Shown one piece after another: positions 36,375 to 47,556 of a DNA stretch of 64,000 nt; within the stretch, counting starts at the first letter, position 1; each line of letters starts with the position of its first letter. Made by a program: the position numbers and the translations under genes. Origin of the DNA: Rotaria sordida (lineage: Eukaryota > Rotifera > Eurotatoria > Philodinida > Philodinidae); assembly GCA_905250125.1 (NCBI GenBank), contig CAJNOL010000507.1:52635-116634 (forward strand), read 5' to 3'. Under the pieces are notes generated by a model, which saw only the letters and a program-made list of their open reading frames with translations, searched no databases and was not told the DNA's origin.

Positions 36375-36640
36375 CATCCGATAGGTATTTCGACGCGTCG
36401 ATTTTGACTTCCGTTGGGCATCGAAATTTTATATCGACCCCTGGGATTGCCATCTTCCGATGGGTCGAGGGCTCGACGATAGGTTGTTTTTACTAGCAGT
36501 TTTCAACCACTCGAATGATCGTTTCCGATTGATCGGAATTTCATCGAAAAAAAGGATTTTTGTCCGATAGATGTCTCAATTTCGAGTTGTCTAAACCCAT
36601 AGAATATAAATTTTGAGTCGTCGAAACCTATCGAATATAT
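36375..36640. repeat. TCGA-rich palindromic repeat block, left
   Basis: Repeated variants of CGATAGG, GGGCATCGAAA, CGATGGGTCGAGG and GTCGAAACC(T)ATCGA occur on both strands within 270 bases. The composition differs sharply from the AT-rich flanks. Confidence 0.5.
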
Positions 36641-37439
36641 GCGGAGAAGTAGATTTGAACATGGGTACTTGCGATGCACTTACCTCGAACAGTTGATCTA
36701 AATATGAACTGTTATTCTCGTATCAAAACGACCTTTTTAATTCATAAGAAGATAGTATTTTTTATTTTTCATGCTTCCTAACTTTTAATTTTATTTTTTG
36801 GAAACTGAAAGTAATATTTTTGGTCCAGAGAGAAAACCTTCGCTTAAACATTAGAAATAATATTTTTCATCCAGAAAAAAGATTATTTTTTTGAACAATA
36901 AAAATAATATTTTTTATCGAGAAAATTTTATCATGAAAAAAATTTCATCAAGAAAGAAAAACTTTTTATATCTCTATAAGTGACACAAGAACTTCTTGTA
37001 ATTTAAGACTTCGTATAAATCACTTATTGAATAAATATAACGCACAATATGTGATGATCATCCAATTTGCACGCGGAATCATGAGGTCAATATGTAGTAA
37101 TTTTTTTTTAAATTCACAACGTAAAAATTCATTATTACTATGTCTTAGTTAAAAACACAGGTCAATATTAGTTTTAGTTTCATCCGGTGGACGATAAATT
37201 TTGATTAGAAAATTGTAAAAATAAGGTAAATTATGAAGCAAACTTGAATAATTCTACTAAAATTATTGAATAAAAATAAAGCATATGTTAAAATCGAATT
37301 TTGAAGAAGTTTCACATGATCAAGATTATAGACTCCTCTGTCAAAGCTGTTATTATGATCGGTTTGACTCTTTTGAAGCACTCAAAATGATCCTTTAAAT
37401 ATGTTTGTTTTAGTCGAATGATTAAAATGTGTTAGAAGA
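36641..37439. other. No recognisable gene
   Basis: AT-rich spacer between two related repeat blocks; nothing seen. Confidence 0.5.
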
Positions 37440-37655
37440 GCCGGTAGTATTATTTCGATAGGTGAGTTCTCTCGGAGTACTCGAAACTTCGATAAGTACC
37501 GAGGTGTCGAAATATATGCGACCAGTCAAAAATGAGTCGTCGATAGGACACAGTGCCCGAGTGCTCGAAATTCGATGGGTGCCGAGGGGATCGAAATTGA
37601 AACAGAGCGAAAAAAATATATATATACGTATCAAATTTTCGACCGCTCGTCGCAC
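37440..37655. repeat. TCGA-rich palindromic repeat block, right
   Basis: Contains TTTCGATAGG, CTCGAAACTTCGATA, GTGTCGAAATA, GTCGTCGATAGG, CTCGAAATTCGATGGGT and GGATCGAAAT. It resembles the block at 36375-36640, which may be its partner arm. Overlapping open frames on both strands here reflect the palindromic units. Confidence 0.5.
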
Positions 37656-38233
37656 CCATCGTATGCTTTTTTTGGTCTGCTTGGGTATAGTCATTATATA
37701 TATTAATAGACAATAACAGTGAAGAAGCTGAGGGTTGTTCTTGTTATATTTATTTCAATCTGATGATTCCATCAACAATTTGTGTCGATTATCAATCATA
37801 GGTGGGTCGATTCAGATGGAAAAGTTACACGGAATATTGTACATTTTATTATAATTATTGTCAATTTTTAATTCGAATGTTTATACTGGGTGTGTAAATT
37901 ACGGCGGTTTTATTTGATGTAAACGCTCGCTATTATAGATATATCGGTTGTTTTCTTTTTCATTGTCATAAGGCAACAATCAAATTTTTGTGTTCATTGA
38001 TTTTTTTCGTAATAGCACTTCTTAGAATGTCGATCTTGTTTGATTGTTAATTAATGGGTATCATTCATTTTGTCAATCGAGATAATGTTTTTTATTATTA
38101 TCTTCTATGTGTAACACTCTTTATTTGGCATGCTTTTCTCTCTCTTTGATGGATTTTATGCATGCTTTTTCACAGAATGTTAATACATCACTTTTTGTTA
38201 CGTAGGTAAAATTAGCCCTGTATTCGAGTTTTT
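37656..38233. other. No recognisable gene
   Basis: AT-rich; nothing seen. Confidence 0.5.
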
Positions 38234-38707
38234 TGCGTCCGGATTCGTTTTTGGACTTGAGTTGGCTCTCTNNNNNNNNNNNNNNNNNNNNNNNNNNNNN
38301 NNNNNNNNNNNNNNNNNNNNNNNNNNNNNNNNNNNNNNNNNNNNNNNNNNNNNNNNNNNNNNNNNNNNNNNCTTATATTCCAAATACTAACTTTTTTCGG
38401 GACTTTACCAAAAGTATTTCGCGTCTCGATTCACTCTCTCACTTAGGTTGGCTCTACAAATGGTTGGGCTGAGTTCACAATTCAATTCTGCGTCGAATGT
38501 TACTAATTTCGACTAGGGTTGTCGGACAAAGACAGTAGATGATGGTAACAGTGACAGGTCGAAATTTCTGGTCCTCGTTTGCCCACACCTGTTGATTTTG
38601 CCCGACAGCTCTAGTCGAAATCAGTACCATTCGACGCACAATTGAATTCTGAACTGAACCCAACCATTTGTAGAGTCAACCCAAGTGAGACAGCGAATCG
38701 GGACGCG
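38234..38707. repeat. Fold-back repeat interrupted by an assembly gap
   Basis: About 105-base arms at 38420-38530 and 38598-38707 are inverted copies: CGCGTCTCGATTC against CGCGTCCCGATTC (other strand), GGTTG(G/A)CTCTACAAATGG, then CTGCGTCGAATG against GTGCGTCGAATG. A diverged direct copy of the arm start (GCGTCCGGATTCG ... GTTGGCTCTC) stands at 38237-38271, directly before the N run. Confidence 0.65.
38272..38371. other. Assembly gap, 100 N
   Basis: Exactly 100 N, a conventional scaffold-gap length, so the true size is unknown. It falls inside a palindromic repeat. Confidence 0.99.
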
Positions 38708-38873
38708 GGTATGGGGCGTAGGTGTGGGTGTGTGGATGTTGGTATGGGCGTGAGTATCGGGTATGGGGTGTGGGATATGGATGTGGGTATGAGTGTGAGT
38801 GTGGGCGGATCTGGATATTGGTCTTTGTTGCACACCCCCACGCGCACCCCGCACTCACACTCATACCCCACAT
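38705..38873. repeat. TGTGGG-type fold-back 8
   Basis: Left arm of about 110 bases (GGGTATGGGGCGTAGGTGTGG onwards), loop GGATATTGGTCTTTGTTG, right arm CACACCCCCACGCGCACCCC and CACTCACACTCATACCCC. It directly abuts the fold-back at 38420-38707. Confidence 0.75.
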
Positions 38874-39438
38874 CTTCTTTTTCGCAGATTGTGAGTTGCT
38901 ATGTATTAAGAAACAAAACGGCAAAGGCCCACCAACCAATCCCATCAGGCCATAGATCATGTGTCGCTGTGTTGACATGCGTTTCGAGTCGATGTGGACA
39001 GCATTATTGACAGAAAAAGAAAGCGATTCAACAAACGGCATTACACAGGGTGTAGTGCAAATAATGTCAATAAATAGCAAACATCTATTCGCTGAGTAAC
39101 TCGGCATGCAAATTATACGTTCTTTTCTTTACCATTTGAAATTGTGTATAGAAAAAGCGAAAGAACTTCATGTGCACTTTTTGTGTGTACTCTAGTAACA
39201 TTGAGTCGTTGAAGAACGGAAGAAAGTACGATAAGCATTTTTTTCCAACTTCTATTCTTGATTGCAATAAAGTGACGTAAAACCAGATATGCATACAGCA
39301 AAGAATTATTTACAAATTTATACAAACGATGATTAGTGACTTTCCTTTTATTTTTTATTTTTTGCTCTTATTATAAATTCATAGTGCAAAGCTTTTTCCA
39401 TTAATACACCATCAAAATAACGTTGCAAGATACAAGAT
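38874..39438. other. Upstream region of the F-box gene
   Basis: No gene seen; frames on the minus strand (39085-39325) have no supporting features. The promoter of the gene at 39439 should lie here, but I see no clear TATA box. Confidence 0.45.
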
Positions 39439-41193
39439 ATGAGTTTGGAATTACTGGCAAACGAGTTGTTGGTTGAAATCTTTGAATATCTTACAACTAA
39501 CTACCGACTTCGCGCATTTCATGGTCTCAATAATCGTTTCAACAGTCTCCTCTCCATCTCGTTCAAAACTGTTGGACTCGACATGCGATCCATGTCCAAA
39601 TGTGATTACAATGTCGTATATCGACAATATCTTCCAGCTATTGGTGATCAAGTTCCGTCACTTCGACTCACTGATGGTGACGATGGACCTATGCAAACTG
39701 AACTTTTCTTTCGTCATGGCTTAGTTATGTGCCAATTCAAACATCTTCGGTCACTCTCTCTTTATTATCTTCGTTGCAGTAAAGTTTTTACGCAGATACT
39801 AGCTGATTTGCGCGAACTTCACCATTTGTCTCATCTCAATCTTGCTGACTGTCACTTTTCCATCGAGCATGAAGAAAAACTCTGCATCATCAATGGCGTT
39901 TGGAATTTACCTAAACTTACTCATTGCAATCTAGGTCTCACTTTTGCAAAAGAAAACTATTTTATATCATCAACAGTGATCTCACTATCGCTCGAATATC
40001 TATCTATTCTGTGTCTTTTGCGTCATTTTTCCGAAATGGCTTGTTTATACAAAAATACGCCGAATCTTCAAAGTCTTTCAATGCGCGCCCAAATGGCAAA
40101 TGACTTTGAACCATTATCATCCTCTACTTCATCAATCAAAGCATTAAAGTTATTCTGTAGTGATATGCCACGTGTTATAACAAATCTTTCAAAAACTATG
40201 CCTAATTTGTGTTATCTGACAATCGAAACTACATGCATATATATGGATGGACATCAATGGGAAAGAATTATCCGCGACCATTTGCCCAAACTCAAAGTCT
40301 TACGATTTAAAATGGATATTGCACTTGATCCGCATTTTGCAACATATGAATTCCATAGATTACTGAATACTTTTAAAAGTCCATTCTGGATCTATGAGCG
40401 CCAATGGTTCGTTCGATGTGATTGCTATTCACAAGAAAGTAGTAGCAGGCTGTGTCTCTACACTTTACCATATGCTTTTGACACTTTTCATATGAATTTT
40501 AGTGGTTTTTATATGGAGTCTCAGTCAACTTCTCCTGATGTCGACAATCATTGCTCGTATGAACGTGTGCACACCTTGCTCTATGATTCTTTATTTGACG
40601 AGCAAACTTTGCCACATCTTATCTTTTCCAACGTTCATCATCTTATCATTAATCTTCCTTGCAGTGATTACGTTTTGTTCCTGCTTCCAAAGCTTGAACT
40701 TTTGACTTCGCTAAAGATTACAGTCTACGATGATGCTATTTCCCAATTACAAGCCATACTCTTCCAAACGCCTCGTCTATACTCATTAAGCATTAACTCG
40801 TATTATCCTCAATCTTCGCCGCAATTGATCTCTGAGATTAGTACTGTAGCTGTACGAAGAATCGATTTACAAGGATATATTCCAGCAACTAACTGCTTTT
40901 GTTTCAATGATGAACTCTGCGCTGAATTCAGTCAGCCATCGCTAGGTGCACACTGTGAAGTCCTCCTTATTAACGTTGAAAGTCGATCGAACATTCTTTT
41001 TCTTGTTAATAACATGCACAATCTTCGAGTGCTTCATGTTCGATGGCATGATGATAAGTGGAACCATCAGAACACTTATCTGTCAACGATACAGGATGAA
41101 CTTGCCGATTGGTTGCAAGCTCTCTTACCGTCAACATGCACTGTCACAAGAAACACAAGTTTGAGCTGCAATATTCGATTGTGGATACGTTGA
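39439..41193 (+). CDS. F-box protein with degenerate leucine-rich repeats
   Basis: 584 residues in one exon, ATG at 39439. Residues 3-38 form an F-box (LELLANELLVEIFEYL ... LRAFHGLNNRFNSLL), the surface that binds Skp1 in SCF ubiquitin ligases. The rest has repeated leucine-patterned segments such as FKHLRSLSLYYLRC, LHHLSHLNLADCHF, LPKLTHCNLGL, MPNLCYLTIET and LPKLKVLRFKM at intervals of about 25 residues, an irregular leucine-rich-repeat array likely to bind substrate. The C terminus (LADWLQALLPSTCTVTRN) also fits this group of bdelloid F-box proteins. It is probably cytosolic or nuclear and the target is unknown. A G-rich fold-back begins 99 bases after the stop, and the first clear AATAAA lies beyond it, so the hairpin may be in the 3' UTR. 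Confidence 0.85.
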   Translation: MSLELLANELLVEIFEYLTTNYRLRAFHGLNNRFNSLLSISFKTVGLDMRSMSKCDYNVVYRQYLPAIGDQVPSLRLTDGDDGPMQTELFFRHGLVMCQFKHLRSLSLYYLRCSKVFTQILADLRELHHLSHLNLADCHFSIEHEEKLCIINGVWNLPKLTHCNLGLTFAKENYFISSTVISLSLEYLSILCLLRHFSEMACLYKNTPNLQSLSMRAQMANDFEPLSSSTSSIKALKLFCSDMPRVITNLSKTMPNLCYLTIETTCIYMDGHQWERIIRDHLPKLKVLRFKMDIALDPHFATYEFHRLLNTFKSPFWIYERQWFVRCDCYSQESSSRLCLYTLPYAFDTFHMNFSGFYMESQSTSPDVDNHCSYERVHTLLYDSLFDEQTLPHLIFSNVHHLIINLPCSDYVLFLLPKLELLTSLKITVYDDAISQLQAILFQTPRLYSLSINSYYPQSSPQLISEISTVAVRRIDLQGYIPATNCFCFNDELCAEFSQPSLGAHCEVLLINVESRSNILFLVNNMHNLRVLHVRWHDDKWNHQNTYLSTIQDELADWLQALLPSTCTVTRNTSLSCNIRLWIR

Positions 41194-41291
41194 TGAAAAG
41201 TAGCTATGCTTACTTATGCATGACGACAAGCTCAGAGAAACTCTATTGCAATGATTATAAACAGTGAATATAGCTTGACAGTACGCTAAAA

Positions 41292-41401
41292 GAGTGTGGG
41301 TGTGGGTGGGTGTGGGTGGGTGTGGGTGGGTGTGGGTGGGTGTGGGTGGGTGTGGGTGGGTCTGGGTCTGGGTCTTCTCTTCATCGCCCACCCACACCCT
41401 T
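41292..41401. repeat. TGTGGG-type fold-back 9, 10-bp unit
   Basis: Left arm is a very regular GTGGGTGTGG 10-base array (about five to six units) followed by TCTGGGTCTGGG; loop TCTTCTCTTCATCG (reverse: CGATGAAGAGAAGA); right arm CCCACCCACACCCTT. The only member with a strict 10-base period. Confidence 0.85.
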
Positions 41402-41523
41402 ATTCTTGTTTAAATTGCCTCGCAATTTGAAGCTACACTTGGATAGAAGCATCAAAAGGAGAGATGGAACCAGTTCAGATTCTTATCGTTTCTGGTTGTG
41501 TAATTTTGACTTGACTTTTCGAT

Positions 41524-41529
41524 AATAAA
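41524..41529 (+). terminator. Possible poly(A) signal AATAAA
   Basis: First clear AATAAA downstream of the F-box gene, about 330 bases past its stop and beyond the fold-back. Confidence 0.35.
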
Positions 41530-42145
41530 AAAAGTATTGGACACTAGTTTTTTTTTCAGCTTGCATAATGACTGAATAAGACTATTCAAGTCAGTTATCT
41601 GTTTATAAGCTCTCACGTACACAAGGAAAATACTGTTAGTAATCAAAATGATGATTATGTGTTCGTTTTCCGCGCAGAATGATTTGACTTCAAGGTCGAT
41701 AGTTTTGGTGATATTTATTTAGGATGAAAGCGCTTTCATAAATTTCGAAAAACAGATCTATTTTTTGCATCGTTTATATGGTTTATATTTGAACAAAATT
41801 AACTTAATATGGTCATGCAAAAAATTTATTTAAACATCGTGAAGAGCGTTTGCATGGTCGCCTGAAAAGCTCTTATCTCTATGAGTTGACGCCATTTGTG
41901 GACATCATCATCCCGGACTGAGATAATTACGAACTTAAATTTTCAACAGTGGTGAAGGGCATTGTTATTTTCTTTCGCCTTTCCTTCTTTCACAACTCAA
42001 CATAAGTCGCTTGTCAACATCACAAACAGCGTCTTTTCTTTATTTCTGCATCCTTTACAAGAAAAATGCTTCATACATTTGAATATTGGCAAATATTTTC
42101 GTTCTTCTCTTTCTCTCCTTCTCTCGCAATAAAAATTCATCTTCT
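41530..42145. other. No recognisable gene
   Basis: Intergenic; nothing seen. Confidence 0.5.
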
Positions 42146-42210
42146 GGGTGTGGGTATGTGGGTATGGATGCAAGTGTTCTCTTCATTCACACCCGACACC
42201 CACACCCACA
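42146..42210. repeat. TGTGGG-type fold-back 10
   Basis: GGGTGTGGGTATGTGGGTATGG, loop AAGTGTTCTCTTCATTC (reverse: GAATGAAGAGAACACTT), then CACACCCGACACCCACACCC. The loop again carries ATGAAGAGAA. Confidence 0.8.
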
Positions 42211-43287
42211 TATCATGAAAATTCACCGGTTGAGTCAACAACTTCAGAGAACAAAACGAAAAGAAAATGTAAAACAGAACGAGAAACACATTGTATAGTA
42301 GAACAAGGGAATGTTTTTTTACTCGTTCTATTGAAGCTTGCATCGCAAAGGCGATTGTGTCATGCTTTTTACTTGTGTTCTCTTTCTTCTTTGTTCCATA
42401 GTTTCTTATCTTCTTATCTTCTTATCCGGATTCAACGTTGTCAATGTATCCGTTCGAGCCTTCTACTGCGTGTTACGCCAGACCGTCCAGAAAACTAACA
42501 AAGGCATAAAATAGGTTGCTCGATTGAATTGAAGTTTGAACGCTCGAATGACCAGCGATTCTATGATCAGATGGAAATAGTCGATGTTGCCACGTCAGGT
42601 GACTTAAATATCCTTTCGGTCCACGTGATAGTCAGTAAACTGACAACATCGAAAGGAGAAGGGAGGCCGAGAAGCAAGGCAACATAAAAGATGGAGAATC
42701 CAAATAAAATACATGCCAACTCATTTTTGAGACACAACCATGAACAGAACGAGTATAAGAAAATTTTCTTTTTTGCACTATACAATAGGTTTCACGCTCT
42801 GTTGTACATTCTTCCTTCTTTTTTTCCTCCAGAGTTGTTAATTCATCTAGTGAATGTTTATGTGTGATCCGTTTCTTCTATTCTTCCATTGAATTTTCTC
42901 TCTCTCTCTCTCTCTCAAGCTTTTTCGCGTCCGTAGCCCTATTCTCAAAGTAAGTTACTTTATCTCGTCACTTGCACATATTTTTGTCTTCACAAGGAAT
43001 GTTTGGACAGTCGACACGTCGATTAATAAAACATGATCAGCAAAGTCGCTCTTTATTTATTATTTCTATCGCAAAATAAATCACTCCTGAGAGGATAAAA
43101 TAAATCAATCTCTCTCGTTGTCCCTGAAAACAGTATTGTTTTTTAGATTTCTCCTTGCTGGGTAATCGGCGAATATGTAAACTCAAAGTACAACTATACG
43201 ACCGTAGAATCCCAATAATTGCTCATATTCATCTATCACTTCTTAAGCGACGATAGCCAACCAGCGACAAAGTAGTAAATCACCAAA
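42211..43287. other. No recognisable gene; CT microsatellite
   Basis: A (CT)n run at about 42898-42916. The frame at 42567-42785 on the minus strand has no domain I recognise. Confidence 0.45.
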
Positions 43288-45200
43288 ATGGTTTATTTGA
43301 TCTTTCTTTTAGTGTTGCTGGACACAAGCTGCATAGCTGAAGCGATTCTAGTTGAAGATAGGATCGCTAAATACTTTATATGCTGTTTCATAGATCCACA
43401 GATCTTAGATTCAAGTAAATTGGAGAATTGTTAATGTAAATTATTCCAAGAGAATACAGACAGTGACGGTAACTATCGACCACTTCGAAGATCGAAAGAG
43501 AGTGGCTCTGTTGAATCACTTTGGCAGAAACAAGGTTGAGACATTTGATTTTAATTATTACAAAGCGATGATGCAGGGCATAAAACCATGTTAAAATATG
43601 ATTGGTTCACCATGGACGAATTAGATTCGATCTTCGTGAACATTCTAAAAGTCATATTCTGGGCTCATTAGCTAAGTGGTGTTGATTGTTAACATGTTCA
43701 TTCGATTATAAAAGCTGCTTTCATTGAATCCGTACGGGACTGTCATTTCAAGCTTGTTTCGTCCACACTGAGTCAAATAGTGATATTTGTCTCTGAGTCA
43801 AAACTCATCTAACACTGTTACCTCAATATTGCTGAAAAATCAACATAACTTTCTCTTTATGTGGAGCCGAGTTTTCAGAAATATCGAGATAGCCATAGTA
43901 GATGATTTTGAACTTAAAAATGAATCTCATTATTTGATGCAGCATGCTGCATTAAATCTACCTAGAAGTTTTTCTGAGTGATCTCGAATCAATCGGCTGA
44001 AATCGGGGTCTCAGGACGAGCTTTGTGATTCTTGAAAAATAACAAATTGGGAAAGTTGACCGTGTTCGGACTGAAAGAAGACAATTTTGCTAGTCAAACG
44101 ATCATCTCAACAATCGACACCAATTGGCTAATGAATCCAGAGTATAGTTTTTGAAATATCCACAAAGAATGAGTCTATTTCATCCAATGTTAGTCACTCA
44201 AATTCTAGCACGTTTTTGTGCACCTGGGCCTTCTCCATGTCATGGAAAAACACATTCCTCTACCTTGCTCTTGTCAAACATCATTCGAAATACACCCACC
44301 CTTTGCCCGTTTTGAAATTGGGGTTAGTCATCTAATCAGCTCTAGAGCTCGTCAAGATTAATTCTAGCTACAATCTGACGAAATGTGCAAGGCGCTCTCT
44401 GAGAGAATTTGATCCCACATGAGAAACAGCCGATTCCCGATATCGAAATATCTTCGTGACTAGATAGAGGGTACGATGAGATATGGTGGAGATTGGAATC
44501 TGTTGTTTCTACATTGGTATCATCTATTGTAAGAGATATTCTGATCAGAACTGAAGCTCTCAAATAGATGAATGCTCTGAACGGATCGGGCGAACATTGA
44601 TCAATTCCCCATCAATAAGTTCTCGCTGCTACCCAGAGATAGTCCAAGCAACATTTCTCTGTCTATCAAGAAATGATAACTGTAACTCTGCAGAGTCAAT
44701 CCTGGATACTTTCTGTAAACAAATGATAGCAAGTTCATTTTTCATTCCAAATTATTTCGACTTCATCCATATACGGATAGAGTCAGCAAGTATGCCTAGA
44801 TATTTGTACGTGCACAGTTTGAAAATATGACGTCGATGTCTCCTTGGTTGCTATAGTATTCCAAGCAACTCGAACATTTTTTCCGAGTTTTGAAGGAAGA
44901 ACATCTATAACCATAAAAATGACGGACTGATCATGAATATCTATTTCATTTTATCTGCTGAGTTTGGGTACACGTGTCTCCTTCAAACCCACTCACGTGT
45001 ACTCTTAAACATTAATAGCTTTCCTGAACGACGAAAACAGGAGTTTCACAGAGCCGATTATTTTCTTGACCATCAAAATTATAAATTAAAGTGGAATTTG
45101 AGAACTTCCTTCTATCGCATTGCAATCCAAATAAAACAACTTGAATATTACTCTGGTGTAGCACTGAATATTCCGACTGATACTCAATATTCTGAAAGAT
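43288..45200 (+). pseudogene. Decayed coding remnant with signal-peptide-like start
   Basis: An ATG at 43288 opens 49 codons starting MVYLIFLLVLLDTSCIAEA, a convincing signal peptide, then stops. Downstream, protein-like pieces appear in shifting plus-strand frames: YRPLRRSKESGSVESLWQKQG, YDWFTMDELDSIFVNILKV, PCSCQTSFEIHPPFARFEIG. They are separated by stops and frame changes. Together they suggest a secreted or receptor-type protein that has decayed. I do not recognise the family, and the end coordinate is a guess. Confidence 0.3.
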
Positions 45201-46727
45201 GAGGCTTCCACACTATGCTGACTTATTGGGTAGGTTTTATGAAATGTTCTGTCTAAAAGTTTTCCTATAATAGAAGACTCCTTCACGGTTTGGTGTTCAG
45301 AACATGTTAGAAGACTCGAGCCTTCTAAAATAACCTTTGCTCAAAATATACTCTCGCTACTCCTATGCCAGCTTTTGTCGTCCAACGTTCCTACTGGACG
45401 ACCAAGGAGGAAAACTTTTTTCTTAGCACAATGAGAAAGTGAATCTCATATCAAAACAGTCATTCATGTATGATATCGACTGTACATGGGCAAATGAAGC
45501 TCATTTCACAGTTTCAACTCTATTAGGTTTTATGTTCGATCTAATATCGAACGAACAATGAGAGTGAACATTAGCAAGAAGAGAAGAGATTAATTGAAAA
45601 GGAGGTCAAGCAGTAGTGGTGTAGCAATAGACATATACGACTAAATTGGAATGTGAGAAAATGAAACTGCTTAGCATGGATCAACTGGTTAAGTGAAAAT
45701 AGCTTTGATTGCATTTGACTTCTCTTAAACTTGGTTAAACTTAAAATAGAAAGGACGGACTAACTGGACACTACATTTGATTATTAGTGACGATAATTGG
45801 ACTTTTACACTCAAAAAAGTCATACTAGCAGACGTTCTCAATAAAGAAACCCCTAAAAAGTTGTACATTTGAGCATAATAGAAAATCCGAAGTCGTCTAT
45901 GGAATGGGGGGTTTATAGTGATTTAATAAATATTTAATAAGAACTCTCTTTTGTAAGTGAATGGTAACAGAAAACGATAATGATCGCGGAAACAGCAACT
46001 CTATTGATCAACTCCTCTGAAAAACGGCAAGCTGCTTGTCGATTCGGTAAGCAGAGCAAGATCAGAAAGAAATCATTGTTGTTTGTTATCCAAGTCTTAG
46101 TTAGGCCGTCAGAGACTATTGGCTTTGAAAAGCATGATGAAAGAAATGAAAAAAGCTCAAGATCAAACGAACAAAACATGTTTATATCATCCATTGTGAT
46201 CGACGAAAAAAGAATTTTGATGACAAGATTGAGTAGAGAATTCATACTATGTCCCTCAGCTATGGACAATAGAAATCAGGCAAAGTACTTTCAATACATT
46301 TCAGAGATCACTATTTCCATAGATTTTCCTACGGTCAAAAAACAGAGTCTCCATCCATCTTTCCACAGCGAAAAGTAATAGGTAGTAGAACTGAAAGTTA
46401 AGTATAGCTGATTTTCTCAAAACTGATCGGTGTATTCAAGAAGCGGCTTGAAGACATTCGTTTGGTATTATATAAAATACCTGTCAGTACGCCAAGAGAA
46501 AGTAGAACTGAACAGGTATTAGTGATACACGAGGTCGAAAAGCTGTGAAATTCAGCAACGAAGTTCTGGTCCACTGCTAAGAGAGTGAAGCCTTTCTCCC
46601 ATTACAATCTGCGAGACGGTCATATCAAACCGACGAGCTTAATGAGACTCCCTACACAAGTTTATCTTACGTTGAATCGAACGTATTTTCTGTTACACAA
46701 TCTAATGAAGAATAAAACGAATAAACA
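45201..46727. other. Stretch without a recognised gene
   Basis: A 132-codon ATG frame at 45980-46378 (plus) and a 111-codon frame opposite it have no recognisable domain; I leave them uncalled. Nothing else is supported. Confidence 0.4.
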
Positions 46728-46729
46728 TA

Positions 46730-47449
46730 CAGTGAAACCTTTCTATATGAGCACCTCTCTAACAAGACCACCTCCCATTTCTGAGCAGTGGACACTATTT
46801 TTAAACCGTTCTGTACGGTCGAATCTCTATTAGATGGACACATATAGTCAATGTTGAATCAATATACTGTTCTTTTTCCTTTCATCGCTCTTTGTTGTTC
46901 CGTGAATGGGAGAGAGAAAATGCTTGTCCGACATAACAAAGAAAATAATCCATCTGCACATATTTCATTGCTTATTCAGTGAAGGAAAAAATAATAAATT
47001 GTTGTGTTGTTTGGCATTGCTAGATAAAATCATTGAGAAATGATGTCGCATCATTATCTCACGCTTGACGAGAAAGTTGCATTGATCAACGACTATGCCG
47101 ATGGAGTTGGGCTCTTACAGTGCCAATAAAAACTGGTCAATGTTTATATGGATTCAAAAACTAACAAACAAAAGTCGATAACGGATTATTTTCAAAAATC
47201 TTGATTGTTGCTAAAAAAATAGAAAAAAATTCAGATGAAAGGGAGGTATCAGGTGATGAGAGTGAAATACGTGGCAAAGCAGAAAGTCTACAGGCAGATT
47301 GGTAGTATATATAGGAATATTATTGTGATGCACTTTGTGGAAAATATTTTTTGATCACCTCTACAAAATCTCTCTAACAAGGGCACCTCTCCTTAAAGTG
47401 GATGATTTGAAAAAGTCACCTAGGTGTCCATCTAAGGAAGGTTTTATTG
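46730..47449 (+). mobile_element. pogo/Tigger-like DNA transposon, internally deleted
   Basis: Ends are CAGTGAAACCTT at the left and, on the other strand, CAATAAAACCTT at the right, each next to TA (46728-46729 and 47450-47451), the target duplication of Tc1/mariner/pogo elements. Further in, both ends carry GCACCT/ACACCT and CTCTCTAACAAG-type sequence. Inside, an ATG at 47040 opens SHHYLTLDEKVALINDYADG, like the start of a CENP-B/pogo helix-turn-helix, and stops soon after. About 120 bases on, KSITDYFQKS and a stop resemble the end of such transposases. The catalytic DDE middle is gone. At 720 bp this is a non-autonomous deletion derivative. Confidence 0.7.
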
Positions 47450-47556
47450 TAATTAAATAGCTGATTATTTTTACTAGTTGCGTCTAATAAATAAGCTACT
47501 TCGTACTTTGTTTTATTGCTAACAATTTTTATTAAAAACTTCCAGAATGTAGTTGG

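Noticed and set aside
45934..46378. 132-codon plus and 111-codon minus open frames
   Set aside because: No recognisable domain, no poly(A) signal or splice sites, and both strands are open, which suggests chance in this composition.
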